From positions 1 to 34,221 of the forward strand of contig JAFSCH010000095.1 in NCBI GenBank assembly GCA_017436865.1: a stretch of DNA of 34,221 bases, in the 5' to 3' direction. The DNA comes from Lachnospiraceae bacterium (GTDB lineage Bacteria; Bacillota; Clostridia; Lachnospirales; Lachnospiraceae). Positions 8,710-17,373 of the stretch are shown here, in pieces. The notes beneath the pieces were generated by a model. That model saw only the letters and a program-made list of their open reading frames with translations, was not told the origin of the DNA and ran no database searches. Within the stretch, counting starts at the first letter, position 1. Every line of letters starts with the position of its first letter. The position numbers were made by a program, and so were the translations under genes.

Positions 8710-9894
8710 TTATATACACTCTTTTAAAATCTCCAACATTTCATCCACATTTTCTTTGGTAATGATAAGTGGCGGAATAAAACGAATTACATTGGTTCCG
8801 GCATTAATTAAAAGCAATCCTTTCTCCAAAGCCTTATTGATAACTTCACCTACAGGTCCGTTACATTCCAACCCATGTAACATTCCAACTCCTCTGTGTG
8901 CCTTCACAAAGTCATAGTTTTCCACTATCTCATCAAGCTTGTCAGAAAGATATCCACCAACCTCATTTACATTATCCAAAATATGCAGTTCGTCAAACAA
9001 GTCAAGAACCTTTGAAATACCTGCACATGCGAGCGGATTACCACCATAAGTTGTTCCATGGTCACCACTTGTAAGAGAATTCTGTGCCACCTTTTCGGTC
9101 AATAAAAATGCTCCTACAGGCACTCCGCAACCAATTGCCTTCGCACTTGTCATAATGTCAGGCTTAATGCCATAACGTTGCCATGCAAACATGGTACCTG
9201 TTCTTCCCATACCACACTGAATCTCATCTAAAATAAGCAGGATGTCCTTTTCATCACAAAGTGCTCTTACCTGCTGTAAAAACTCCTGTGTTGCTGGATA
9301 AATTCCACCTTCACCTTGTACTGTTTCCATGATAATTGCACAAGTCTTATCTGTAACCTGTGCCTTAATGCTCTCAAAATCATTCATATCCGCATATTTA
9401 ATACCTGGAAGTAATGGTTCAAAGGCCTCTCTGTAATGTGGATTTCCAGTTACAGATAATGCTCCAATCGTTCTTCCGTGGAAAGAATGATTCAATGCAA
9501 TAATCTCATGATCTGTATTACCGTCACGTAAAAAAGCGTACTTTTTCGCTGCCTTAATAGCACCTTCCACAGCTTCTGCACCACTATTGGTATAGAAGAC
9601 TCTATCCATTCCTGAAACTTCTTTCAGCTTTCTTGCTGCATCAATAGCCGGAATATTGTAATAATAATTCGAAGTATGTGTAATCTTATCAATCTGCGCC
9701 TTCAAAGCATCATTATAAGCCTTATTATTATAACCTAAAGCAAATACGCCAATGCCTGATACAAAGTCAAGGTACTTCTTTCCTTCTATATCATAAAGAT
9801 GTACGCCATCCCCCTTATCCCATACAATCTGATAACGATTATAGGTATGGAGAAGGTCACGTTCTGCTTCATCAATATACTCTTTCATATTCAT
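8710..9894 (-). CDS. argD: Acetylornithine aminotransferase
   Basis: This 394-residue PLP enzyme converts N-acetylglutamate semialdehyde and glutamate to N-acetylornithine. It is a class III aminotransferase, with FVSGIGVFALGYNN near the N-terminus, the cofactor-binding SGAEAVEGAIKAAKKY (104-119), Asp223 in LILDEIQCGMGRTG and the Schiff-base Lys252 in TSAKAIGCGVPVGAF. AGGAG precedes the ATG. It starts 17 bp after argB in the argJ-argB-argD operon, which makes the acetylornithine role more likely than another omega-aminotransferase activity. Confidence 0.94.
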   Translation of the reverse strand: MNMKEYIDEAERDLLHTYNRYQIVWDKGDGVHLYDIEGKKYLDFVSGIGVFALGYNNKAYNDALKAQIDKITHTSNYYYNIPAIDAARKLKEVSGMDRVFYTNSGAEAVEGAIKAAKKYAFLRDGNTDHEIIALNHSFHGRTIGALSVTGNPHYREAFEPLLPGIKYADMNDFESIKAQVTDKTCAIIMETVQGEGGIYPATQEFLQQVRALCDEKDILLILDEIQCGMGRTGTMFAWQRYGIKPDIMTSAKAIGCGVPVGAFLLTEKVAQNSLTSGDHGTTYGGNPLACAGISKVLDLFDELHILDNVNEVGGYLSDKLDEIVENYDFVKAHRGVGMLHGLECNGPVGEVINKALEKGLLLINAGTNVIRFIPPLIITKENVDEMLEILKECI

Positions 9895-9911
9895 AGCTTT
9901 TCTCCTATTTC

Positions 9912-10805
9912 TTATGCTTCATGTTCTAACTCTTCATCTGTCACAATTGCAGTTCCAATGCCATTATTCGTAAAAATTTCAAGCAATAGACAATGTGGAA
10001 TACGTCCATCTAAAATATGTACTCTGTTTACACCATTCTTGATTGCTGATGTACAGTTTGTAAGCTTTGGAAGCATACCACCACCAATAAAGCCATCTGT
10101 AATCAACTGATCCGCCTGTGTCGCTGATAATCTGGAAATAAAACTTGATTTATCGTTAATATCCTTATATAAGCCTTCAATATCAGTTAAGAATGCCAGC
10201 TTTTCTGCTCCTACTGCCTTAGCAATTGCACATGCTGCGTCGTCTGCATTGATATTATAAGTATCAAAATTATCATCAAGACCGATTGGTGCTACGATTG
10301 GAAGGAAATCATTTTCCAACATATCATATAAAATCTTTGCATTTACTTCTTTGATATCACCTACAAATCCAATGTCCTGTCCGTCAGAATATTTCTTATC
10401 TACTCTTAAAAGGCCGCCATCCTTTCCACTGATACCAACAGCCTTAACACCAAGCTCCTGAACCATGGTAACAAGACTCTTATTTACCTTATTTAATACC
10501 ATTTCTGCAATTTCCATGGTTTCCGCATCTGTTACACGAAGACCATTTACAAATTTAGCTTCTTTGCCTACCTTACCAACCCAGCGGCTGATTTCTTTCC
10601 CACCACCATGAACGATAATTGGCTTAAATCCAACAAGCTTCAATAAGGTAACATCCTTGATAACATTCTTCTGCAATTCTTCATTGCTCATGGCACTTCC
10701 GCCATACTTAACAACAATAATTCTTCTGTTAAACTTCTGAATATATGGCAAAGCCTCAATCAAAACCTCTGCCTTTGCTAAAAACTTATCCATATCGTGA
10801 TTCAT
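9912..10805 (-). CDS. argB: Acetylglutamate kinase
   Basis: This 297-residue amino-acid kinase phosphorylates N-acetylglutamate in the second step of arginine synthesis. The motifs [10 protein letters not shown] (nucleotide-binding lysine), VHGGGKEIS and [11 protein letters not shown] are intact. The N-terminal helix ([21 protein letters not shown]) resembles that of arginine-inhibited, hexameric forms; feedback inhibition is therefore likely but inferred. GGGAGG lies before the ATG. It follows argJ after 67 bp that contain a 24-nt dispersed repeat. Confidence 0.95.
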   Translation of the reverse strand: MNHDMDKFLAKAEVLIEALPYIQKFNRRIIVVKYGGSAMSNEELQKNVIKDVTLLKLVGFKPIIVHGGGKEISRWVGKVGKEAKFVNGLRVTDAETMEIAEMVLNKVNKSLVTMVQELGVKAVGISGKDGGLLRVDKKYSDGQDIGFVGDIKEVNAKILYDMLENDFLPIVAPIGLDDNFDTYNINADDAACAIAKAVGAEKLAFLTDIEGLYKDINDKSSFISRLSATQADQLITDGFIGGGMLPKLTNCTSAIKNGVNRVHILDGRIPHCLLLEIFTNNGIGTAIVTDEELEHEA

Positions 10806-10835
10806 TACTTTTTCCTCCCAAAAACTTAAGATTGA

Positions 10836-10859
10836 AATCCGCAGTAAATGCGTATTCCT
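10836..10859. repeat. 24-nt dispersed repeat, copy 1
   Basis: The gap between argJ and argB holds AATCCGCAGT followed by AAATGCGTATTCCT. The same 24 nt, with one G/A change, occurs at 17978-18001. The ends (AATCC and GTATTCCT) form a loose palindrome. No ORF covers it. Confidence 0.6.
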
Positions 10860-10872
10860 ACAAAAAAGCTAC

Positions 10873-12096
10873 TTATGATCTATAGTCCGCATTAATCTTA
10901 ACATAATCATAGGTCAGATCACAGCCCCACGCGGTTGCTTCCTCACTGCCCTCATGCATATCTACAAAAATCGTAACCTCTTCTGCTCCAAGAATCTTTG
11001 CTGCTAAAGCTTCGTCAAACACAATTGGAGTTCCTTTATCAAATACCTGAAGACGTCCTTCCTTACTCTCAAAGAACAACTCTACATCATTTTGGTCAAA
11101 CTGTGCACCGGAATATCCCATAGCACATAAGAAACGTCCAAAGTTTGCATCACATCCATAAATCGCAGCCTTTGACAGATTACTTGCTACAATGGCTCTA
11201 GAAAGTGTTCTTGCATCATCTTTACTCTTTGCATTCACAACCTTTGCCTCAAAAAGCTTACTTGCGCCTTCTCCGTCACCAGCCATCTTCTTTGCCAAAT
11301 ACTCACATACAAAAGATAACGCACTTACAAAAGTTTCGTATTCTATACCTTTTTCTATAATCTTCGCATTCTCAGCAAGTCCATTTGCCATAATCAAAAG
11401 TGTGTCATTCGTAGAAGTATCACCATCAACCGTAATCATATTGAAGGTATCTTTTACTACATCACTTAATGCTTCCTGTAATAAACACTTTTCAATAGCA
11501 AGGTCTGTTGTCAAAAATCCTAACATCGTACACATATTAGGATGAATCATTCCCGAACCTTTACTCATACCACCCAGTGTTACTGTTTTTCCTGCAATTT
11601 CAAAAGTAACAGCCACTTCCTTATGAATGGTATCTGTTGTCATGATTGCCTTTGCTGCCGCTGTTCCTGCTTCTAATGACTCATCTAAGGTCTTACTCAT
11701 AGCAGTCACTCCATTTACCAGCTTTTCTACCGGAAGTTGCATACCAATCACACCGGTTGATGCAACTGCTACATTTGAAAACGGAACACCTAATTCTTTT
11801 TCTACAGCCTTTGCTGTTGCTTCACATGCATCAAAACCTTCCTTACCTGTACATGCATTGGCAATTCCAGAATTAATAACAACTGCCTGCATTGGCTCTC
11901 CAGAGTATACAATTTTCTGGTCCCACTGCACACATGCTGCCTTTACTACATTCGTAGTAAAAGTACCAGCACACTCACATGGCTGACTGGAATATACCAT
12001 TGCCATGTCTGTTCTGTTCTTGTATTTAATATTTGCTTCACAACAAGCTGCCTGAAATCCTTTTGCTGCGGTAACGCCTCCATCAATAACCTTCAT
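10873..12096 (-). CDS. argJ: Bifunctional ornithine acetyltransferase/N-acetylglutamate synthase
   Basis: This 407-residue enzyme recycles the acetyl group from acetylornithine to glutamate and may also use acetyl-CoA. It belongs to the self-cleaving ArgJ family. The cleavage site lies in HPNMCTMLGFLTTD, with the nucleophilic Thr190; the preceding residue is Cys where Ala is usual. Other family motifs include STGVIGMQLP, GGMSKGSGMI and DGDTSTNDT. The C-terminus (YDYVKINADYRS) is complete. It lies 40 bp downstream of a GNAT gene and heads the core arg genes. The presence of a cyclic-pathway ArgJ explains why a dedicated argE deacetylase is not needed. Confidence 0.95.
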   Translation of the reverse strand: MKVIDGGVTAAKGFQAACCEANIKYKNRTDMAMVYSSQPCECAGTFTTNVVKAACVQWDQKIVYSGEPMQAVVINSGIANACTGKEGFDACEATAKAVEKELGVPFSNVAVASTGVIGMQLPVEKLVNGVTAMSKTLDESLEAGTAAAKAIMTTDTIHKEVAVTFEIAGKTVTLGGMSKGSGMIHPNMCTMLGFLTTDLAIEKCLLQEALSDVVKDTFNMITVDGDTSTNDTLLIMANGLAENAKIIEKGIEYETFVSALSFVCEYLAKKMAGDGEGASKLFEAKVVNAKSKDDARTLSRAIVASNLSKAAIYGCDANFGRFLCAMGYSGAQFDQNDVELFFESKEGRLQVFDKGTPIVFDEALAAKILGAEEVTIFVDMHEGSEEATAWGCDLTYDYVKINADYRS

Positions 12097-12136
12097 ACTG
12101 CCACTTTCCTTTCCTATTATATATGTACTCTATACG

Positions 12137-12580
12137 TTAAACATTAAACTTCGTTATATTCTCACTATTCAAAACAAAGTCATAATAATTCAAATCTTCA
12201 CGTTCTACCCAACCTACCTTGTGCCAAAAAGCATTTCCAATGTCATTTGCACTAAATGCAATCAGGCATACTTTATTAATTTCTTCCTTTTTTAATGCTT
12301 CCATGCAAAAGACAACCATCTCTTTTCCAATTCCACGTCTTCGATACTCTGGGTCTACACATACATGGTAAAGACAGCCTCTTCTTCCATCATGACCACA
12401 CAAAATTGCTCCTACAATCTTCCCATCCTCTACTGCCACAACACTCGTTGTCGGATTTCTTCGGATAAATCTTGCCACACCTTCTTTGGAATCATCAATA
12501 CTTCTAATTGCAAAGCCCTTGATTCTCATCCATAAAGCATGTACCTGATCATAATCCTCGATTGTCATTACCCTTACCAT
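12137..12580 (-). CDS. GNAT-family N-acetyltransferase, first gene of the arg operon
   Basis: This is a GNAT acetyltransferase of about 147 residues. The acetyl-CoA loop is clear: LYHVCVDPEYRRRGIGKEMV, followed by the usual C-terminal GNAT segment NDIGNAFWHKVGWVERE. I prefer the internal ATG at 12580, which follows GAAGGA, over the in-frame ATG at 12610 with no ribosome site. The protein resembles YpeA-type acetyltransferases. Its position ahead of argJ suggests it could acetylate glutamate or another arginine intermediate, but small GNAT proteins have many substrates and this is inference. Confidence 0.82.
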   Translation of the reverse strand: MVRVMTIEDYDQVHALWMRIKGFAIRSIDDSKEGVARFIRRNPTTSVVAVEDGKIVGAILCGHDGRRGCLYHVCVDPEYRRRGIGKEMVVFCMEALKKEEINKVCLIAFSANDIGNAFWHKVGWVEREDLNYYDFVLNSENITKFNV

Positions 12581-12654
12581 TTCAACACCAATCCTTCTAT
12601 CTTCATTCACTGAATTACAATTTTACTTGCTGTTTGGAGTCAAGTCCAATTTAC

Positions 12655-12683
12655 ATCATAGTATAACATTCACGGAAATACAA
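12655..12683 (-). promoter_or_regulatory. Predicted promoter of the GNAT-argJBD operon
   Basis: On the minus strand, -35 TTGTAT (12678-12683) and -10 TATGAT (12655-12660) have a 17-bp spacer. Transcription would begin near 12648, about 70 bp before the preferred GNAT start. The spacer contains GTGAATGTTATAC, which could be half of an ArgR site. Confidence 0.5.
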
Positions 12684-12798
12684 CTCTTTTCTATATATTT
12701 AGCATTCCCTACATTCTCATATGTAATGACATCCACCCTTAAAGCGTACTCTCATTCTATGGTCTTGCTCTGTTTCGCCATACCAGTCTGAATATTTG

Positions 12799-12835
12799 AT
12801 GCATTTTTATACACCTGAACATGTATATTATACAT
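12799..12835. promoter_or_regulatory. ARG-box-like sequence and perfect palindrome between divergent arg units
   Basis: The minus strand over 12799-12816 reads GGTGTATAAAAATGCATC, matching roughly 13 of 17 bases of the B. subtilis ARG box as I recall it. Just beside it, ATGTATATTATACAT (12821-12835) is a perfect 7-bp dyad around one base. Both lie in the 413-bp gap between the divergent arg transcripts. ArgR binding is inferred; no argR gene is in the window. The remaining part of the gap (about 12684-12798) shows nothing I can identify. Confidence 0.4.
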
Positions 12836-12882
12836 AGAAGTGTATTCATTTTTGCATTTTTAAGACGTTTTGTCAATAGATC

Positions 12883-12927
12883 GTGAATAATTTTTCACTT
12901 GATTTCTATGTTGTAATGTTGTATATT
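12883..12927 (+). promoter_or_regulatory. argG promoter with upstream ARG-box-like palindrome
   Basis: -35 TTGATT (12899-12904) and -10 TATATT (12922-12927) have a 17-bp spacer, and AAGGAGG follows at 12980-12986, 7 nt before the argG ATG. Directly abutting the -35 is GTGAATAATTTTTCAC (12883-12898), a near-perfect dyad matching the general ARG-box pattern TGAAT-N4-WTTCA. Repression or activation by ArgR is inferred from this placement. Confidence 0.55.
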
Positions 12928-12993
12928 ATTTGCATGAACATAAACCTATAATGGTTGAAGTATTATGATACATATATATAAGGAGGACTTATT

Positions 12994-14211
12994 ATGAAAG
13001 AAAAAGTCATTTTAGCGTATTCCGGTGGTCTTGACACTACCGCTATTATCCCATGGTTAAAGGAAAACTTCGATTATGAAGTTGTATGTGTTTGTATCGA
13101 CTGTGGACAGGACGAGGAGCTTGACGGTCTTGAAGAAAGAGCAAAATTCTGTGGTGCAGAAAAGCTTTATATCGAAAATGTTATTGATGAATTCTGTGAT
13201 GACTATATTGTTCCATGTGTACAAGCAAATGCAATCTATGAAAATAAATATTTATTAGGAACCTCTATGGCAAGACCTCTTATCGCTAAGAGACTTGTTG
13301 AAATCGCTAGAAAAGAAGGCGCTACTGCTATTTGCCACGGTGCTACCGGTAAGGGTAATGATCAGATTCGTTTCGAATTAGGTATTAAGGCTCTTGCTCC
13401 AGACATCAAGATTATTGCTGCATGGAGAAACGACAAGTGGACTATGGATTCTCGTGAATCTGAAATTGAATACTGTAAAGCTCATGGAATTGACCTTCCA
13501 TTCTCCGCAGACACTTCTTACAGCCGCGACCGCAACATCTGGCACATCAGCCATGAAGGTCTTGAACTTGAAGATCCTGCAAACGAGCCAAACTACGATC
13601 ACTTATTAGTATTAGGTACTACTCCTGAAAAGGCTCCTGAAGAAGGTGAATATGTAACTATGACTTTCGAAAAGGGTGTTCCTACTTCTGTAAATGGCAA
13701 GCAGATGAAGGTTTCTGACATTATCCGTGAATTAAACAGACTTGGTGGAAAGCATGGTATCGGTATTGTTGACATCGTTGAAAACCGTGTTGTTGGTATG
13801 AAGTCTCGTGGTGTTTATGAAACTCCAGGTGGAACAATCCTCATGGAAGCTCATCAGCAGTTAGAAGAACTTATCCTTGATCGTGATACTTATACCTTGA
13901 AGAAAGAAATGGGTAATAAGTTTGCCGATGTTGTATACGAAGGAAAGTGGTTCACACCTAAGCGTGAGGCTATTCAGGCATTTATCGAAAAAACTCAGGA
14001 ATATGTAACTGGTGAAGTTAAGTTCAAGCTTTACAAGGGTAACATCATCAAAGCAGGCGAAACAAGCCCATATTCTTTATATAATGAAAGTATCGCTTCC
14101 TTCACAACTGGTGACCTTTATGACCATCATGATGCAGAAGGCTTCATCAACCTCTTTGGATTATCATGCAAAGTGCGTGCTATGAAGCTTCAGGAAGTTG
14201 AAAAGAACTAA
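12994..14211 (+). CDS. argG: Argininosuccinate synthase
   Basis: This 405-residue cytoplasmic enzyme condenses citrulline with aspartate using ATP. The N-terminal PP-loop motif AYSGGLDTTAIIPWL binds ATP. Family signatures ATGKGNDQIRFELG and the segment SYSRDRNIWHISHEGLELEDP are intact, and length is normal. It is transcribed away from the argJBD operon from its own strong promoter with AAGGAGG 7 nt before ATG. argH does not follow; a DUF1294 gene overlaps the stop instead. Confidence 0.97.
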   Translation: MKEKVILAYSGGLDTTAIIPWLKENFDYEVVCVCIDCGQDEELDGLEERAKFCGAEKLYIENVIDEFCDDYIVPCVQANAIYENKYLLGTSMARPLIAKRLVEIARKEGATAICHGATGKGNDQIRFELGIKALAPDIKIIAAWRNDKWTMDSRESEIEYCKAHGIDLPFSADTSYSRDRNIWHISHEGLELEDPANEPNYDHLLVLGTTPEKAPEEGEYVTMTFEKGVPTSVNGKQMKVSDIIRELNRLGGKHGIGIVDIVENRVVGMKSRGVYETPGGTILMEAHQQLEELILDRDTYTLKKEMGNKFADVVYEGKWFTPKREAIQAFIEKTQEYVTGEVKFKLYKGNIIKAGETSPYSLYNESIASFTTGDLYDHHDAEGFINLFGLSCKVRAMKLQEVEKN

Positions 14212-14504
14212 TGATTGTAATCAGCATCATTGTAGGCTATTTTATTGTGCTAAATCTAATTGGCTTTGCCTTAATGGGCATTGATAAAAGACGTGCCGTG
14301 AAAAAGCTATGGCGCATTCCGGAATCCACTCTTTTTATCATTGCCCTAATTGGTGGCAGTATTGGTTCTATCATTGGCATGAGAGTATTTCATCATAAAA
14401 CGAAACACTGGTATTTTGTTTATGGTATGCCGTTCATTCTGTTCTTGCAGATTGTGGCAGTGTTTGTTCTTATTCATTCACCATTGCAATTTACCATAAT
14501 GTAA
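14211..14504 (+). CDS. DUF1294 small membrane protein
   Basis: This 97-residue protein has about three hydrophobic helices and the DUF1294 pattern: GIDKRRAVKKLWRIPESTLF, then GGSIGSIIGMRVFHHKTKHW. Its ATG shares one base with the argG TAA (TAATG), so translation is probably coupled to argG. Biochemical function of the family is unknown. Nothing in the sequence links it directly to arginine synthesis beyond this overlap. Confidence 0.85.
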   Translation: MIVISIIVGYFIVLNLIGFALMGIDKRRAVKKLWRIPESTLFIIALIGGSIGSIIGMRVFHHKTKHWYFVYGMPFILFLQIVAVFVLIHSPLQFTIM

Positions 14505-14510
14505 TTCACA

Positions 14511-14557
14511 ATTCGGGACTGCAAGATTTACAAAAATTTCTATGCACAGTCCCGAAT
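14511..14557 (+). promoter_or_regulatory. 11-bp inverted-repeat hairpin before the LytTR regulator
   Basis: ATTCGGGACTG (14511-14521) and CAGTCCCGAAT (14547-14557) are perfect 11-bp arms around 25 nt. It starts seven bases after the DUF1294 stop and ends 35 bp before the next gene's ATG. There is no T-run after it, so it may be an mRNA processing or stability hairpin, an attenuator, or a protein-binding site. Confidence 0.55.
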
Positions 14558-14592
14558 TTCACTTTAATAAACTAAAAATTGGAGGAAATAAT

Positions 14593-15303
14593 ATGCATAT
14601 CGCTATTTGTGACGATAATGTTGCTGATCGAAAACATTTAGAGCGTTTACTTTCCAGAGAATCAAACAAACGTGCGTGTACACCAAATATTCTATATGTC
14701 GACTCTTATGGTGATAAAGATCATTTTCTTCGCAATCCTATGATGTATGATATGATTTTTCTAGATATGACAGCTACACCAACCGTTGCTGAAGAGATTA
14801 TCGATAAACTTGTACAGATGGGTTTAAACGCACCCTTAATCCTATGTTCTTCTACCATTGATTATACTTCGTTTACCAATCTTCCTGAAACTGTCGTGCA
14901 TATACAAAAGCCCTATGTTCATAATCCACTTCCTGAACTATTAAAGCTTGGTGATGCTCATGTGCATAAAAACGTAGAGACCATTACCATTCCTTGTGAA
15001 GACGGAATTCAGTATATACCAAAAGATAGTATTTGTTATTGTATGCCTAATCAATCAGGTTATATACTTAGGTTAGCAGATGGCTCTCAGAAAAATATCA
15101 ACATTGATATTAGTGAATTTCAGATTCTGACTCTGCCACATAGAGAATTTTGCAGAATATCCAAAAAACACATTATTAATATGCAATATGTTATTAAAAT
15201 AAGTCCAATCTCCATCCTTATGCATGATGGAGAAAAATTCAAAATAAATCCTTTTCATCATTCCGAATTTAAGTATTTAAAGGAAGATTTAGATGACATG
15301 TAA
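14593..15303 (+). CDS. LytTR-family response regulator
   Basis: This 236-residue regulator starts at the ATG after GGAGGAAATAAT; an in-frame ATG at 14542 lies inside a hairpin and lacks a ribosome site. The receiver domain (1-115) has the acidic pair in CDDN at 7-8 and likely phospho-acceptor Asp58 in MIFLDMT; the usual lysine is in HIQKPY. The C-terminal LytTR DNA-binding domain (about 130-236) has the ISKKHIINMQYV segment. No sensor kinase is adjacent, so it is an orphan here. Targets and signal are not visible. A strong terminator follows the stop. Confidence 0.88.
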   Translation: MHIAICDDNVADRKHLERLLSRESNKRACTPNILYVDSYGDKDHFLRNPMMYDMIFLDMTATPTVAEEIIDKLVQMGLNAPLILCSSTIDYTSFTNLPETVVHIQKPYVHNPLPELLKLGDAHVHKNVETITIPCEDGIQYIPKDSICYCMPNQSGYILRLADGSQKNINIDISEFQILTLPHREFCRISKKHIINMQYVIKISPISILMHDGEKFKINPFHHSEFKYLKEDLDDM

Positions 15304-15304
15304 C

Positions 15305-15340
15305 AAAAAACGTAGGCCTCTTTCGAAACCTACGTTTTTT
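15305..15340. terminator. Bidirectional intrinsic terminator
   Basis: AAAAAACGTAGG (15305-15316) pairs with CCTACGTTTTTT (15329-15340), giving a GC core flanked by A and T runs that works in both directions. It separates the LytTR regulator from the convergent degV gene. Confidence 0.88.
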
Positions 15341-15366
15341 TATAAACAGACAAGATATAAGCAATT

Positions 15367-16206
15367 TTATAATGTTACTATAATACCGCCATCATTAGCA
15401 TACAAACTACTAAGTCCAGCCGTATCAATAATGTGAATCTCTTTTACCGGTAATTTTGTTTCTAACTGTTCCTTAACACTCTGTGCTCTTTCCGGTGCAT
15501 TGCAATGTGTAATCAAAAGTCTTTTCTTCTCAGGCTCTACTGCTTCCTTGACAACAAATTCAACCATCTTAGCAAGAGCTTTCTTAATTCCAACAGACTG
15601 TCCACGCTGAACAATAACGCCATCTTCTGCACCCATAACAGGTTTTATACTTAAGGTTGATGCCACCAGTGCTTTTACACCCGACATTCTACCATTTTTT
15701 CTTAATGTATCTAGATTATCAAGGACAAAATAAGTATTCATTTCTTTAACAAATACTTCTATTTTTTCTATAATTTCCTCAAAAGAAAGCCCTTCTGCTT
15801 CTAAATCCATAATTTTTAATGCTATCTGAGCTTCTCCACAGGAAGCAGACTCAGAATCTATTACATAAATATTCTTCTCACCATATGTTTCATGATAGAG
15901 ATTTTTTCCTAGCATTGCACTATTATAGCTACCACTTAAATGAGAAGACAAGGTTATTACATAAACGTTCTCCGCATCTGTCTGATACGCCTGCATATAA
16001 CGCTCTGGTGATGGACACGCTGATTTTGCACAAACTGGACTCTTCGCTACTATCTCTAAAAACTCTTTCTGATCAAAGGTCTCGTCATCTTCTTTTTCAT
16101 ATACATCACCAACAATCAAAGTTAGTGGAACACTTTCAAATTCAATATTTTTTCTTAGTTCTACTGGTAATTCACAACAACTATCTACTACAATTTTATA
16201 GCTCAT
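15367..16206 (-). CDS. DegV-family fatty-acid-binding protein
   Basis: This protein of about 279 residues belongs to the DegV family, which binds a fatty acid and in some Firmicutes presents it to fatty acid kinase. It starts MSYKIVVDSCCELP, with the later SACPSPERYMQAY, ITLSSHLSGSYNSA and SGVKALVASTLSIKP motifs. I prefer the ATG at 16206, preceded by AGAGGT, over the in-frame ATG at 16236, which has no ribosome site. The revised length fits the family. It stands alone between terminators. The bound lipid is not known. Confidence 0.9.
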   Translation of the reverse strand: MSYKIVVDSCCELPVELRKNIEFESVPLTLIVGDVYEKEDDETFDQKEFLEIVAKSPVCAKSACPSPERYMQAYQTDAENVYVITLSSHLSGSYNSAMLGKNLYHETYGEKNIYVIDSESASCGEAQIALKIMDLEAEGLSFEEIIEKIEVFVKEMNTYFVLDNLDTLRKNGRMSGVKALVASTLSIKPVMGAEDGVIVQRGQSVGIKKALAKMVEFVVKEAVEPEKKRLLITHCNAPERAQSVKEQLETKLPVKEIHIIDTAGLSSLYANDGGIIVTL

Positions 16207-16374
16207 CTCTATACCTCTTGCACTATTTCCAACCATTTTATGTAGTTTTTATTACTATGTAATATGTTAACATATATCCTTTTGTTTGAAAAGAGCTTTT
16301 ACTAAAATAATTTACATACTGCCCTATTTCGTTATATACTAGTAAATATTATGATTTGAAAAAGGAGCTTTTAC

Positions 16375-16878
16375 ATGATTGCTTTACAAATAAAAAATAC
16401 CAAAAGTATTATGAATTCCCTACTTGTTTCCGAACAGTTTGATTCCTTTCAGGTAGAAGAGGCATCTATTACTACTTTTAACACTTTTCATATTGATGGC
16501 CACATTGTAAAAAGCTTTTATACCCCTGAAGAGATTTCTAATATGAAACAAGGGCTTCCTGAATTCTCACTTTGGAAGGATATCCGCCCCGTTTGCTTTC
16601 AATTAATCAAAGGAAAAAAAACTCCGGTATCCTTTCGAGTAATTCTTCATGCTTCTCCGGCTCTAGTTACAAGTATTGCTTCACATCCAGACTGCGAAGT
16701 TAGTGAAGACCTCATCCGGTCTCTGGTTTTGAATATCCGATACGATAACGGACATGTAACCTGTGTAACCGGAACCGCTTTTAGCACCTTTCTCATGGAT
16801 AAAACAACGGATGCTGTATGGGATAAATACATACGAAAACTCTTTGATCATTTACAACTTGATTTTGAAGAAATTTAA
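16375..16878 (+). CDS. Conserved hypothetical protein, DUF5721-like
   Basis: This 167-residue soluble protein has no signal peptide or membrane helix. Its N-terminus (MIALQIKNTKSIMNSLL) and the segment SFRVILHASPALV resemble the DUF5721 family of Lachnospiraceae proteins as I recall it; no function is known. AAGGAG lies just before the ATG and a terminator follows immediately, so it is a single-gene unit. Confidence 0.75.
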   Translation: MIALQIKNTKSIMNSLLVSEQFDSFQVEEASITTFNTFHIDGHIVKSFYTPEEISNMKQGLPEFSLWKDIRPVCFQLIKGKKTPVSFRVILHASPALVTSIASHPDCEVSEDLIRSLVLNIRYDNGHVTCVTGTAFSTFLMDKTTDAVWDKYIRKLFDHLQLDFEEI

Positions 16879-16890
16879 ATATTTATTACC

Positions 16891-16938
16891 AAAAAGCCCA
16901 TAATCGATTATTTCTAACATAACCGATTATGGGCTTTT
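16891..16938. terminator. Bidirectional intrinsic terminator
   Basis: AAAAGCCCATAATCG (from 16891) pairs with CGATTATGGGCTTTT (16924-16938), with about 18 nt between. It lies between the convergent DUF5721-like gene and spoVAE and serves both. Confidence 0.88.
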
Positions 16939-16946
16939 CTATTCGT

Positions 16947-17306
16947 TTATACTTTCTTTACTTTTGACTTAAAAATCATACTGGCAAGATATCCAAAAAT
17001 CAATGCTGCTGAACATCCCACTGCACCATTGGTAAATCCGCCCTTAAATAATCCGATGAATCCTTCTTTATCTACCGCTTCCTTTATTCCCTCCATCAAT
17101 ATGTTTCCATATCCTAAAAGAGGAACTGTTGCTCCGGCTCCTGCATACTTTGCAAATGGTTCATACAAGCCAAAAAAACTAATAGCAGCTCCCAAGCATA
17201 CCAGTAATACCATAACACGTCCCGGTAACATTTTGGTTCGGTCTAAAAGCACCTGTGCCAATGCACAAATTAATCCTCCAACCCAAAAGGCATTCACATA
17301 ATCCAT
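16947..17306 (-). CDS. spoVAE: Stage V sporulation protein AE
   Basis: This 119-residue membrane protein has about four helices and matches SpoVAE: MDYVNAFWVGGLICALAQ, LPGRVMVLLVCLGAAISFFG, and GGFTNGAVGCSAALIFGYL. SpoVA proteins form the channel that moves dipicolinic acid into the forespore and out at germination. It stands alone 50 bp after a shikimate kinase gene; spoVAD is 7.4 kb away and spoVAC is not in the window, whereas these are usually clustered. A sigma-G-like promoter overlaps the end of the upstream gene. Confidence 0.93.
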   Translation of the reverse strand: MDYVNAFWVGGLICALAQVLLDRTKMLPGRVMVLLVCLGAAISFFGLYEPFAKYAGAGATVPLLGYGNILMEGIKEAVDKEGFIGLFKGGFTNGAVGCSAALIFGYLASMIFKSKVKKV

Positions 17307-17344
17307 TTTCTACACACCTTCCTGATATTGTATATCTTTAAAGG

Positions 17345-17373
17345 TATTATGTGGATTTATGCTTGAAATATGC
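17345..17373 (-). promoter_or_regulatory. Candidate sigma-G promoter for spoVAE
   Basis: On the minus strand, -35 GCATA (17369-17373) and -10 CATAATA (17345-17351) are separated by 17 bp. The known sigma-G pattern is about GHATR, 18 bp, CATXHTA. It overlaps the stop codon of the shikimate kinase gene and lies about 40 bp before the spoVAE ATG. This would give forespore-specific expression of spoVAE inside a housekeeping unit. Confidence 0.45.

Noticed and set aside
11627-11986. Long open frames on the plus strand within argJ and other arg genes
   Set aside because: They are antisense shadows of well-conserved genes and lack ribosome sites.
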